Shown here: in pieces, positions 54,769 to 64,000 of the stretch | How the letters are laid out: each line of letters begins with the position of its first letter | How positions within the stretch are numbered: position 1 is the stretch's first letter | NCBI GenBank assembly: GCA_014843695.1 | Contig: CM026403.1 | Coordinates: 74,125,688 to 74,189,687, forward strand | DNA length: 64,000 bases | Source: Archivesica marissinica | Lineage: Eukaryota > Mollusca > Bivalvia > Venerida > Vesicomyidae | Reading direction: 5' to 3' | Notes under the pieces: model-generated | The model's database searches: none | Told to the model about the DNA's origin: nothing | Seen by the model: the letters and a program-made list of their open reading frames with translations, nothing else | Translations under genes and position numbers: made by a program

Positions 54769-56307
54769 AATGGTAACCTCTTGCTGGGTAAATGGTTACC
54801 TCTTGCTGGGTAAATGGTTGCACAAACCGAAAAGAAACTAATGATAAGCGAAGGTTTTATTGTATACCTAAAGTAAGATTAAATGAAGGCGAAAAAACAC
54901 AAAAATATAGTGAAGAACGGCGAAGAGCTTGGTTGGCAAGTATCGACAGAAAGGAAACTCCGACTGCAGCGTCTAGAATATGCTCATTTCATTGCTGGTA
55001 TGATTGTTCTTTTACACTTTTTAGTATTTATTTCTCACATTATGACCTAGATATATACAAGACCTCTACATAATTTTTTCGATCTGTTATTTGAAAAATG
55101 CATTGATAGTAAAATTTCACATTTTCAAGTCTAAATATTTGGACTACCCCCACCCACTGCCGCAGCACTTGACATTAGTCCCTGCAGGAATTTGTGTTTT
55201 TAGCGTGTAGTGGTAGTGCGTTCGCATCAGATTGGTGGTGCCATGTGCTCTTAGGCAAGGCACTTAAATTCCACATTGTCTCCGTATATTCCTCGAAACC
55301 AGACCAAACAGATGTAATTTATAGTCCAGTGACCAATAGTCAAATTGACAGTGAAATTCAAAGGCTGATTTCTGAGAATATTTTATATAAAGAACAATTA
55401 AACGGTTATAAACTAAATCAGGAAAGTTTCATTGGACACGATGACAAGGTGAAATACTACCAGGCCTTCCAGGTTACATGACATTACTGGCTGTTTTTGA
55501 ATTCGTATCTGAATATTTGCCGTGTTCTAAAGATCTTAGAAAATTTGAACGATTGATGATTTGTTTGATGAGACTGAAATTGAACTTTCCAGTTCAGGAT
55601 CTAGCATTCAGATTTAGAACATCAGCATTTACTATTTCAAGAACTTTTACAACCGTCATACATGTTTTGTCTGTCCGATTAATTAAAGCATAAAATCTAC
55701 TGGCCACAAAGAGAAGAATTGAGAAAAACTATGCCAATCGAGTTTAGACGACATTTTGGACAGAAAACTGCAGTGATTATTGATTGTTTCGAAATCTTTA
55801 TTCAAAGGCCAAAGAACCTAATGGCTCGTGCCCAGACCTGGTCAAGTTATAAACATAATAATACAGTAAAATTCCTCATTGGGATTACACCTCAGGGAAC
55901 AGTGTCCTTCCTTTCCAATGCATGGGGTGGTCGTGCCAGTGATAAGGATATCACAGAGTATTGTGGTATGCTGGGCAAACTTTTACCTGGAGAATTATTC
56001 TCGCAGATCGAGGATTCGATATAGCAGAAAGTGTGGTTATGTGTTGTGCCCAAGTCAACATTCCTAGTTTTACAAAGGGGAAATCTCACTTTCTCCAGTA
56101 GACATCGAAACAACTCGGAACATAGCGAGTGTTAGGATACAGGTGGAACAAGTAATCGGATTGGTTAGAAATAAATATACAATGCTACAAGTTAAGTTGC
56201 CTATAGATTTTATGGTTAATGAAGATGGGTTACCAGTGATAGACAAAATTGTAACTGTGGCCTGTGCACTTTCAAATTTATGTGAATCAGTTGTGGCCTT
56301 CAACTAA
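54769..56307 (+). pseudogene. THAP-containing Harbinger-type (DDE_Tnp_4) transposase, broken
   Basis: The amino part (54792-55000) is a THAP zinc finger: C-x4-C (SCWVNGCTNRK), IPK, RRRAWLASI and RICSFH (C-x2-H). A GTATGA donor may follow. After a SINE fragment, coding resumes near 55285 with a spacer and HTH-like part (MTLLAVFEFV, FRFRTSAFTISRTF). The DDE part is [40 protein letters not shown] and VRIQVEQVIGLVRNKY, ending at a stop at 56307. Frames break near 55470, 55690, 56000 and 56090. The THAP plus DDE_Tnp_4 order fits ISL2EU/Harbinger-like elements. A 22-bp duplication repeats the start region at 54769-54813. Confidence 0.85.
55203..55285 (+). mobile_element. SINE fragment, first family, inside the transposase
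   Basis: TAGTGGTAGTGCGTTCGCAT, CTTAGGCAAGGCACTTAAAT and TCCACATTG match the SINE body; head and tail are reduced. It lies between the THAP part and the rest of the transposase. Confidence 0.6.
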
Positions 56308-56456
56308 TGAAGCTAACAGTTCCTCATACCATCATCAGTGCACACAAAACGTTGCATGTACATAGAGTGTTGCACATTTCAGTTGTATTGTACGATTAGT
56401 GTTACAAGTGCAGTATATAAGCACCTTGATGTATGTCTATTTAACAAATATATTTT
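56308..56456. other. Short spacer
   Basis: Nothing recognised between the transposase stop and the SINE. Confidence 0.4.
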
Positions 56457-56690
56457 AGCTCGATTGCGAAACAAGTTCTTTCACTTATATTACTTATAGC
56501 CAACGAAAGTGATTAAAATAAGTTGCTAAAACTTGCTTCTCAATCGTTGTAAATATATTAATCACTCTCGAGACCTCATTCGTGATGGAATCCATCGCCA
56601 TGAGGGAGAGAGGAGGTAATGTGGAATTTAAATGCCTTGCCTGGGCATGATAGTAATGGCTCCAGCGGGGCTCGAACTCCGGACCTTTAC
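56457..56690 (-). mobile_element. SINE, first family, inverted, with nested tail fragment
   Basis: The minus-strand copy has the B box GGGGCTCGAACTCC, body AATTTAAATGCCTTGCC and tail CTCGATTGCGAAACAAGT. The tail is interrupted at about 56497-56556 by a plus-strand tail of the same kind (CAACGAAAGTGATTAAAATA, TTCTCAATCGTTGTAAAT), after which ATTAATCACTCTCGAG resumes. Confidence 0.75.
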
Positions 56691-56860
56691 CAATGCAACC
56701 CGGGTACGATCCTCGGACCGGGAAGTATGTGTACAGTGGTCGCCAGGTTCTGTCCGGTTTCCTCCCACAATAATGACCACATTTACACTCTCATCTGTGT
56801 CATTGAAAGTGATTAATAAATTGTTAAAGTTTGTTTCACAATCGTTTAAACTTTATTTGC
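56691..56860 (+). mobile_element. SINE, second family
   Basis: Head CAACCCGGGTACGATCCTCG, body GTGGTCGCCAGGTTCTGTCC and CCTCCCACAATAATGACCAC, tail GAAAGTGATTAATAAATTGT and TTCACAATCG. It abuts the head of the inverted first-family SINE. Confidence 0.75.
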
Positions 56861-56919
56861 ATTCATTTGATGCAATAAAATATAATTATGATCACATCAT
56901 TTGTTTAAACTTGATTATG

Positions 56920-57110
56920 ACGCTTGTTTTGGGGTTTAATGTTGCACCAACACTCCAGTTGACCCACCAAGCAGTGTTGCAGTCATGGATGGCACCCACG
57001 TAGAACCACCGACCTCACATGAAAGGTATTTGACACTCACAGTGGGATTCGAACCATCAGCAGTGAGTTGCTAGTGAATTGAAGTCAACAACCTTAATCA
57101 GGAAAGATGC
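56920..57110 (+). mobile_element. Worn SINE-like repeat (third type)
   Basis: GGGGTTTAATGTTGCACCAA, ACGTAGAACCACCGACCT, GTGGGATTCGAACCATCAG and GAAGTCAACAACCTT match 39290-39470 and 39700-39930. The B-box-like GGGATTCGAACC suggests tRNA ancestry. Confidence 0.5.
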
Positions 57111-57530
57111 AATGTAATAAACAAAGCGTCTACAAAGCAAATACAGATACGGTTTCCTGTTTGAGAAACCGGTGCTAGCATGGCTCAGCAGTATAAGTGT
57201 CCTGTTTTGGCTCGTACTGGATTGATGAGGAGTGCTGATGGTTAATATTATCACCACATAGCCTACATGTAATCAATGAACACATTTCTTTGTTCAAGGC
57301 GAAAACTATACATGTATATACATTGTATTTAATTTTCACATATATATATATGTATAATAAACATCCAACATGTTGGTCTACTACAGGTCTAGCCATATAA
57401 TCAGTCTCATGTCAATTTACTTGCTATATTGATTTAGCTTTAATCTAGCAGGTTAACCCTTTCCTTCATAGAGATTTATGTTAATATACTATTATATCTC
57501 CATACAAACTAAAGTCATGCAGTGGATAGG
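57111..57530. other. Non-coding stretch
   Basis: Unique AT-rich sequence with a (TA)n run near 57341. No gene is seen. Confidence 0.5.
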
Positions 57531-58202
57531 TACCGTATACCCCCGTTTAAACGCCCCCTCCCTAATAAACGCCCCCCCCCATTTTGAACAAAAAAGTTCA
57601 CCTCAGTGTCCGCTGCTATCGATGTCCGTGCTACTAGTAGTAGTACTGGAATCACACTCATCCATGTCCGATTCCGACAATCCTATATCCAAAGAAGATT
57701 TTACTGGCATGGTGTTTACCTTTTTCTTTGGCTAATTTAATAACTTTCAATTTATATCCGGCCGAATACGATCGATGCCCACGTGTTGTTGAATCCATTG
57801 TTTTAGTGAAAGTGACGCAGTGACTAATTTGTGTGAAAGCTGCAGACAGGGAACGATCACGCGGTGAATGACTTTGATGTTTTTTAGCGCCTCAGCCTAT
57901 GTCCATATATGGAACGCGATGCAAGGTTACTCTACATGTAAAGGGTCTGTGTACTAAAATTGCACGCGTGTCATTTCATCGCTATTGGATACGCTATACC
58001 TGTGTCTTGTAGTGAAATGAGGCTCCCGGCAGGGGCAGTAAAGTTGCATAGAAGCGGATTAAAGATAAATTACCGGTAGCTAAATTGGATAATATACAGT
58101 GGACTGTTAGGGGGGCGCTTAAAGGAGTCCCAGTCATAGTTTGCATACAATTTATAGCAAAATGTATCGCCCCCGGGGGCGTTTAAACGGGGGTATACGG
58201 TA
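57531..58202 (-). mobile_element. MITE derived from a pogo/Tigger (CENPB-like) transposon
   Basis: Perfect 27-bp inverted ends, TA then CCGTATACCCCCGTTTAAAC and GCCCC (57531-57557 and 58176-58202), with TA at both borders. On the minus strand an ATG at 57798 opens MDSTTRGHRSYSAGYKLKVI then NLAKEKG, the usual start of CENPB-type transposases. About 45 codons later, after a frame change, the text passes to an acidic ESDMDECDSS tail-like segment. That suggests an internal deletion joined the two ends of the gene. It is not functional alone. Confidence 0.82.
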
Positions 58203-58567
58203 GTTGCCATATCTATCACACATCCATAGATATTACTGGAACTACATGAGATTCTGGCCTGCATTATGAACATTGGTTTAGCTACTACATTGTCAATGTA
58301 TGTCGTATTGGTAATGGCGTCGAGAGGTGCTTCTATGAGGGAAAGGGTTAACTGTCATTTTGACCAATAGTTCTTGTACAAAGGCAAGTATTGTGTTACT
58401 GGAGAATAACAAAAAACGTACAGAAAATACAGAATTTGACTTTATGTGAATTATGTTACTTCTCTGTGTACATAACAGCCTACAATATATACATGTATAA
58501 CCAATAAGTAACTCATCTTAATAAGTACACTCATACAAATCCAAATAGAATGCAAATAATGTATTGA
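58203..58567. other. Non-coding stretch
   Basis: No gene supported between the MITE and the PHD exon. Confidence 0.5.
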
Positions 58568-58855
58568 TTATCTCGAGCTAGGATGCAACAATATAGTGAA
58601 TATAGAGCAATACGACAAAGCCTGTAATTTCACAATCAATGTATCTTGTTTTGCTCTTTTTTTCTGCTTAACACAATCTGGACAAAAATACAACCCTTTG
58701 GGGATTTTTTTCAAACCAATACAATTGAAATGCAACCACTTATAGCGACAGTTTTCATTGTCACATCCTATTACATCATCACCATTTTTATCATATGCCT
58801 GCTGGCATACACACACAATTTCATCACTCTGATCAATGTTCAACTGCGAACTTTG
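58568..58855 (-). CDS. PHD-finger exon, ING-like (probable 3' exon)
   Basis: On the minus strand the text SDEIVCVCQQAYDKNG, VIGCDNENCRYKW, LHFNCIGLKKIPKGL and YFCPDC gives a full Cys4-His-Cys3 PHD zinc finger. The spacing and the K-I-P-K-G-x-x-x-C-P-x-C end are close to ING-family fingers, which read methylated histone H3 tails. Upstream, stops follow quickly, and CTAAG or TTCGCAG just before the finger could be the acceptor. The frame ends at 58568 after a short tail. No partner exon is recognised, so the host gene is unknown; a transposon-borne PHD is also possible. Confidence 0.6.
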   Translation of the reverse strand, partial: QSSQLNIDQSDEIVCVCQQAYDKNGDDVIGCDNENCRYKWLHFNCIGLKKIPKGLYFCPDCVKQKKRAKQDTLIVKLQALSYCSIFTILLHPSSR

Positions 58856-59035
58856 ACTTAGTTATGAGTTGTAATATTGTTAGTTATTGATGTTACTAAT
58901 ATATTCAACATTTACCCATGCATAAATAAAAATTTTATAAATAAAGTATCTAGTTCCCCATGGAAACAGGTGCCGTTGCTATAAAACAACAATTTTATGA
59001 AAGTTGTGTTCATGACTTAAGAAAATAATAATATA

Positions 59036-60539
59036 CCAGGGCGTTCACTAGACTTTGAAAGTCAAGAGTCAATGACCCTTGAGGTCAAATTCTCAAGAGT
59101 CAAACTGGATTTTTCAAGAGTCAAGCTGGATTTTTCAAGAGTCAGTATGCATGTTGGTACTTTCCGTACAGATAACTTTTTCCCGACCATATCATAACCT
59201 CTGGACCAAGGTGTGTCTTGGGTGCAACCAGTAATTTAGTTATCATAATTAGAGAAAATATTGACTAGTTTGCTGAGCTTTGCATCTGGACTTAGAACCT
59301 TAAAAGTATTTAAGTTTCATGTTACTTTGTGGTACATGTAGAGCATCAGATTTGGAATAGAATGATCCGGGTTTGATACTGAGCAAGAAGGCACCTCACA
59401 CAAAATCCTTAGTACTGGTTAACCACTCAGGTCGACTAATTCTGCCCAGGAAAGCATGTCTAGGTCCCCGCAAATGGTTTGACATAAATGTATCATAAAT
59501 ACAACTTGTATAATTCTACATTGTATCCCAGTTGCAATGGTCACCAAATGATCAAGAGTAGTTGATTTCAACATGAACCTTCTGGGGTCCTGCATGCCTT
59601 GACAAACCAATAGAAATGTCGATTATACAAAATACATTTTTTTAGCTGATCTGCATTTAATTTTATCAAATTGGTACGAAACGGATCGAGTACGGTTCCA
59701 CGACATTGTAAAAGTTCATGAATTTCTTATGTAAAGAGGACATATTCATTTCAATATCTATGCATTTTTGAATTTAAGCACATTTTTATGAATATGTATA
59801 ATTAGTATCATTTGCGAAATCAACTAAAATTCCGAGTTATTATGGCGAGTGAGAGATTTTTGATCAGCTATTCCCAAACTGGGACGAATCTGAAAATGTT
59901 CATTCATAATCTAAGATAACGACGTGAATACTCGGAATTACTATGAAAAGAAGTGATTTTCATAAAATATATTTAGTTACAAATTGCAATAAATCATAAA
60001 AACTTGTAAATTAAGTTTTATCATTCACTCGTGTCGTATAATTTGTGATAGCCCCTGCATCAGTATATTCAAAATGGACACTTAGATTTACGACTGGAGC
60101 CATCGAGTTCAAAACAAAATGCGGGTAGCTTATAGTTTGTTCCGTAATAATGATTTTAGTATCGACAATAAGATAAAAGTATGACCTTTTAATAAATATT
60201 CATTAAATCAGCAGAAAAATTGTATACATGTTTATGTAAATTTGGCTCCAACTTTACCGGGAATATATCTAGGCTTATGGTTGTTTTCAAATTTTACAGA
60301 CATCTTCGTTCATTGGCCGAAGCCGGAGTTAATTTTTAGATGGACTCCGCCCTCTCCGATCACATTTGACAGGCAGATTAGGATAATTACACTGTTGAGA
60401 AAATGTACGATGCCGCTTGACCGCTCATCGTCCCGGGTCAAAGTTGACCCACAACGCATTTTCACTAAGAGTCAAACATGCGTCTTTATTGATTTTCATG
60501 CTTCAAAACCCGGGAGCTCAGGTCAAATGAACGCCCTGA
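59036..60539. mobile_element. Unnamed TIR element, family U1, copy 2
   Basis: Ends CAGGGCGTTCA (59036) and TGAACGCCCTG (ending 60539) are perfect 11-bp inverted repeats. ATATAC stands directly outside each end, a likely 6-bp target duplication. Subterminal parts repeat CAAGAGTCAA near the left end. The interior 59500-60500 is the reverse complement of 20260-21470. No protein is encoded. The superfamily is not recognised; 6-bp duplications are unusual for the common groups. Confidence 0.7.
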
Positions 60540-60831
60540 TATACGGCAAGTGCATTTAACTTTTTTAATAGGCCATGATATGTAGGATTTACGCTGAGCA
60601 TAGGTTCCACCACTCTACGGTTATTATGATAACATAATGCTTTACTGGGCAACTGGGATATAGAAAAAACATGGGTGCGAGTTGACCAATTTCAAAATAA
60701 GTAAGAGTTGACTTGGCACAGGTGGACTTGGGTACGAGTTGACCAGTTATCGTATTTTGCAGGCATCTTCACGAACTGGAAAATGCAGGCATCTTCACGA
60801 TGTAGTGTATTTCGGCATGGGTAGAACAGCG
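60540..60831. other. Spacer with short repeats
   Basis: Direct repeats TGCAGGCATCTTCACGA (near 60759 and 60784) and GAGTTGACC motifs. No gene. Confidence 0.5.
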
Positions 60832-60906
60832 GCCCGGTTACCTCAGTTGGTAGAGCTGTCAGACTAGTGCTTGGGAGGTAGTGGGTTCGAGTCCCACGTC
60901 GGGTCA
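60832..60906 (+). tRNA. tRNA-like sequence (probably SINE head or tRNA pseudogene)
   Basis: CCTCAGTTGGTAGAGC forms a D arm and GTGGGTTCGAGTCCCAC a perfect T arm. Acceptor strands GCCCGGT and GTCGGGT pair with wobbles. The anticodon stem TCAGA/TTGGG is faulty, with loop CTAGTGC (anticodon AGT). The weak stems and the following repeat-like text suggest it is not a working tRNA. Confidence 0.45.
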
Positions 60907-61424
60907 CTATCTTTTCGGTTAGGGATAGAGGCAGTAATCCCACAAAACAGGTATGTATGTTCCGTTAATGTCAAACCCCTTGCGGGGACTTAGACCATTG
61001 GTGGCAGTAAACTAAAGCTGAACAATAGAATACTCTTCAATTGAAGATCAAATTTAGCCCTAACTCTAATGCCCAGATTACTGCCAATTGTATATTTCGT
61101 TACTGCCTCTATCGTTAACGTAACTTTACTTTTCAGCTCATTCTTTGCTTGATCACTTTAACGAACTGGAAAATGTTCCTTACCGATAATCTACCGTTGA
61201 CTGTATTTTGATCAGAATATTACACAGTACATCGCTTAATTCGAGAAACGGTAAAGGTGATGAAGAAACAGAGATGTGGAATTCTGAAAAATATTGTCCT
61301 ATTTCCAAATTGTCCATGGTGGCGGCCATTGTTGGAAAGGGTACAGGAATCTTTCGTACCCTGCCGTTTCGTACCATGGTCGTATCGTACCCAATTTTGA
61401 CAGTGTATACCAAATAAAAGTTTA
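60907..61424. other. Non-coding stretch
   Basis: Contains an inverted pair GATAGAGGCAGTAA (near 60926) and TTACTGCCTCTATC (near 61101) that may mark a small element including the tRNA-like head. No gene supported. Confidence 0.5.
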
Positions 61425-61635
61425 AACTTTATTTATTTTACAACGATTGCGAAGCAAGTTCTAACAACTTATATTAATCACTCTCGTTGGCGCGGATGAA
61501 AGCGTATATGTGATCATTCGTGCGGGAGCAAACCGGAGTTACCGGAAAAAACCCACCTCTCCGATCTGGCGACCACCGTACCATCTCATATAATTCCCAG
61601 TCCGAGGATCGAACCCGGGTTGCATTGGTGAAAAG
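61425..61635 (-). mobile_element. SINE, second family, inverted copy
   Basis: Tail first: ACAACGATTGCGAAGCAAGT and TTATATTAATCACTCTCG. Then TGATCATTCGTGCGGGAGCA, CGATCTGGCGACCACCGTAC and finally GAGGATCGAACCCGGGTTGC, the head with its B box. Confidence 0.8.
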
Positions 61636-61679
61636 CTTGTTGTTTCTTGTGGGTGTAAGGTGATGGTGATCTACAGCAA

Positions 61680-62732
61680 CTAGTTCATTTCTTAATTTTG
61701 AAAAACATGATTAGTGAGGCTTGGTTTCGTCTATGTTCTAATGTTTTCCAATTGAGGATGGATACCATCTGTGATACACTACTAGTGTGTTTGTAATCAT
61801 TGAATACATATCTGGCTGCAGATCTTTGGGCCATTTCTATTTTGTAGGTGACGTGTTTCTGCCAGGGGTTCCAGACTGCAGAACAGTATTCAACCTGTGG
61901 GCGAACATAAGTGATACGTATATGCGTTTTCTTTGACCTGATTGTTATTTGTTTTGACATTCCTTTTGATGAAAAGGAGGGTGTTGTTAGCTTTTGAGGT
62001 GATATTATTGATGTGTTGGGCCCAGTTAATGTTCTTACTAATAGTGACTCCACGATATTTGGAGTGTTCGGTTGACAGTACTTGTGTGTTATGTAACATG
62101 TATGGGTAAATGATGGGGTTTCTTTTCCTATGGATTCTTAATATTTCACATTTATCGAGATTAAATTCCATTGACCATCCTTTTCCCAAGATTCTAAGAT
62201 GTGTATGTCATGTTGTAGAGCATCTGCTGGGGATTTGAGGTAAACGATGGTGTCGTCGGCAAGGAGGCGGGCCCGACTTTTGATACTGTTTGGTAGGTAA
62301 TTTATATAAGATAGAAAGAGACAGGGCCACAGGGCCGACCTTTGGGGGACACCTGAGATAACTTTTAACCTGTTGTGACCTGTTTTTTAGGAAAGAGTGT
62401 ATCCATGATGTGGCTTTATCATTTATACCAACATGTTTGAGTTTATGGATGAACTTGTGGTGATCTACTTTGTCGAATGCTTTACTGAAATCCATTATGG
62501 CATCAGTCTGGTGACCGAGCTCGAGATTATCAGCTATCTCTTGTGTGAAACCAATTTGTGTTTTGACCTGAACATGTGCTGCTGTGGGCTAAGAATATGG
62601 TGAGAGTCTAAGTATGACATGATGTTGGAAACCAGGATGTGTTCTAAGAGTTTGGATGATATTATATGCATGTAAGAGAAATGGGGCGGTAGTTGCTAGG
62701 TTTGGACTTTTGACCCGTTTTGTGGGGTGCTG
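61680..62732 (-). pseudogene. Non-LTR retrotransposon reverse transcriptase, 5'-truncated and frameshifted
   Basis: From 62732 downwards: NYRPISLTCIISS, LLEHILVSNIMSYLDSHHIL, QTDAIMDFSKAFDKVDHHK (RT palm with catalytic Asp), WIHSFLKNRSQQV and a degenerate LADDTIVYL (YADD-box position). SMEFNLDKCEIL and YVRPQVEYCSAVWNPW follow. Frames break near 62350, 62220 and 61920-62000. It belongs to the same broad CR1/Jockey-like class as the fragment at 32931-33885 but is clearly diverged from it. It stops at the left arm of the foldback element. Confidence 0.88.
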
Positions 62733-63757
62733 GTCAAAACGTACCCAAGTCAAAACGTACCCGCATTTTAAGTAAAAACGTACCCAACTATAAGTCAAAA
62801 CGTACCCATTCATTGGTCAAAACGTACCCGCATTTTAAGTAAAAACGTATCCAACTATAAGTCAAAACGTACCCATTCTTTGGTCAAAACGTACCCACTC
62901 AAGAAGTAAGACGTACCCAAATAGATAGTCAAATATATTATTGTGGTTGATATATTTTGCGTTGACTAGACTACTAATTCATGAGAATGAAATGGTATGG
63001 CATTGTCCAGATGCAATGGAATGCGAGATTCGGCAGTGTATTCTAGGCAGGATGTCATAAAACGGCCAAACATCCTGTCCACTCGAGGACAAACACACCG
63101 CCGCTAATTGGTGACCATGTCATTGGAATTCAATTTTAGATATTTGGTCAGTTGGCCATTTGGAATTTTAAACAGAACTAAACAAGTATATACAGAACAT
63201 TTTTTCGAGTTGGGCCCGTCCACGATGACATATTGGCCGAGAAAGCCTGGCCGCGGAAGGTACTGCTCTGCAAGCTGAAAACATTATAATATGAATTTAA
63301 TGCCACGAGATGTGTGTGGCTGTACAACACAAACACTCCAGCATTATCATGAATTAAAGCAAGAGTGTTTCCAATTACCAACACAAACAAATTAACAAAT
63401 ATCAAATTATTTTATGCAATCTGTAACTCACAGGAAAAAATACCATCATGTATGTTGAGAACAAAATTACCAATTTATATGCATATTTTAATCTCAAGTA
63501 TACCATTTTTTCTCATCCTAGTACCTTCTAAGTATGATTTTACCTATCTTCAACTTTTTACTTGACACATAATATTTCCAATCTATTTCCAGTTATTCAA
63601 TCTCTATATTATCCCATGGTAGGGTACGTTTTGACTTCTGGGTGGGTACGTTTTGACTTCTGGGTGGGTACGTTTTGCCTTCTGAGTGGGTACGTTTTGA
63701 CTTCTACTTGGGTACGTTTTGACTTATACGTAGGTACGTTTTGACTTATAGTATGTA
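62733..63757. mobile_element. Foldback-like element with multi-repeat inverted arms
   Basis: The left arm (62733-62930) holds about nine GTCAAAACGTACCC units spaced about 22 bp apart. The right arm (63621-63757) holds about six GGGTACGTTTTGAC units in inverse orientation. About 690 bp of non-coding sequence lies between. Arms built of inverted tandem repeats are typical of foldback elements. No target duplication was identified. Confidence 0.65.
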
Positions 63758-64000
63758 CAGCGGTCAATGGCCCAAAAGAGCTCTAATTAAGGAGTCAGTG
63801 CTCCCCGAGGTAGAACAAAACGAAATTGGTATATTATCATCAATTAGGGTCTTATGGACCCGAAGCAAGTTCTTGGCATGTTCAATTCGATGATTCAATG
63901 TTTTTTATTCTTACTTTACTATATGATATTGCTATTTTCAAAAGTAAAATAAATTGCAGTAAATATTTTGAGAAATGCATATTTATAACACCCAACGAAT
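63758..64000. other. Window end, no gene
   Basis: AT-rich unique sequence; nothing recognised. Confidence 0.5.

Noticed and set aside
60832..60906. Functional tRNA gene
   Set aside because: D and T arms are good, but the anticodon stem is faulty and the acceptor relies on wobble pairs; a SINE head or pseudogene is more likely.
62589..62813. 74-codon minus-strand frame and the 60-codon frame at 63562-63744
   Set aside because: They run through the GTCAAAACGTACCC arm repeats and show no protein-like conservation.

Overview
The window looks like animal genomic DNA, most likely a marine invertebrate and probably a bivalve-type mollusc. It has intron-split conserved genes, tRNA-derived SINEs with a shared 3' tail, Tc1/mariner, hAT, Harbinger and pogo/Tigger elements, non-LTR retrotransposon fragments and many minisatellites. 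The phylum is an inference from this repeat flavour. There is nothing bacterial, no operon and no CRISPR array.

Three contigs are joined by two gaps of exactly 1000 N. Contig A (1-35291) opens inside a 14.9 kb array of a 23-bp satellite. It then carries a 58/59-bp minisatellite (15165-17881), exon 2 of a splicing regulator of the SFSWAP (suppressor-of-white-apricot) family (17882-18051, minus), and a large repeat-filled intron. Exon 1 of the same gene (31945-32132, minus) and a hAT pseudogene split by a LINE fragment follow. Contig B (36292-49029) holds a 59-bp array, a 30-bp array, a SINE, exon 3 of the same SFSWAP gene (39536-39637, minus) and 9 kb more of the 23-bp satellite. Contig C (50030-64000) starts with 16-bp and 45-bp arrays. 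It then has a hAT remnant, a SINE, two 5' exons of an ataxin-10-like gene (minus), a broken THAP/Harbinger transposon, a Tigger-derived MITE, a PHD-finger exon, an unnamed terminal-inverted-repeat element, a LINE fragment and a foldback-like element.

Two results stand out. First, the 58/59-bp minisatellite downstream of SFSWAP exon 2 is a tandem amplification of the end of that exon together with its 5' splice site. About 46 decoy units, 27 of which keep GTAAGTG, follow the real donor inside intron 2 of a gene whose fly homologue controls its own intron removal. Second, the three SFSWAP exons join in perfect phase, but exon 3 lies on the wrong side of exon 1. Contig B therefore probably belongs to the left of contig A, and the two 23-bp satellite blocks would be one array inside SFSWAP intron 2.

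Roughly half of the non-N sequence is tandem repeat, in about a dozen unrelated families. Most long open frames lie in arrays whose period is a multiple of 3, or are shadows, and are not called as genes. No complete gene lies in the window.
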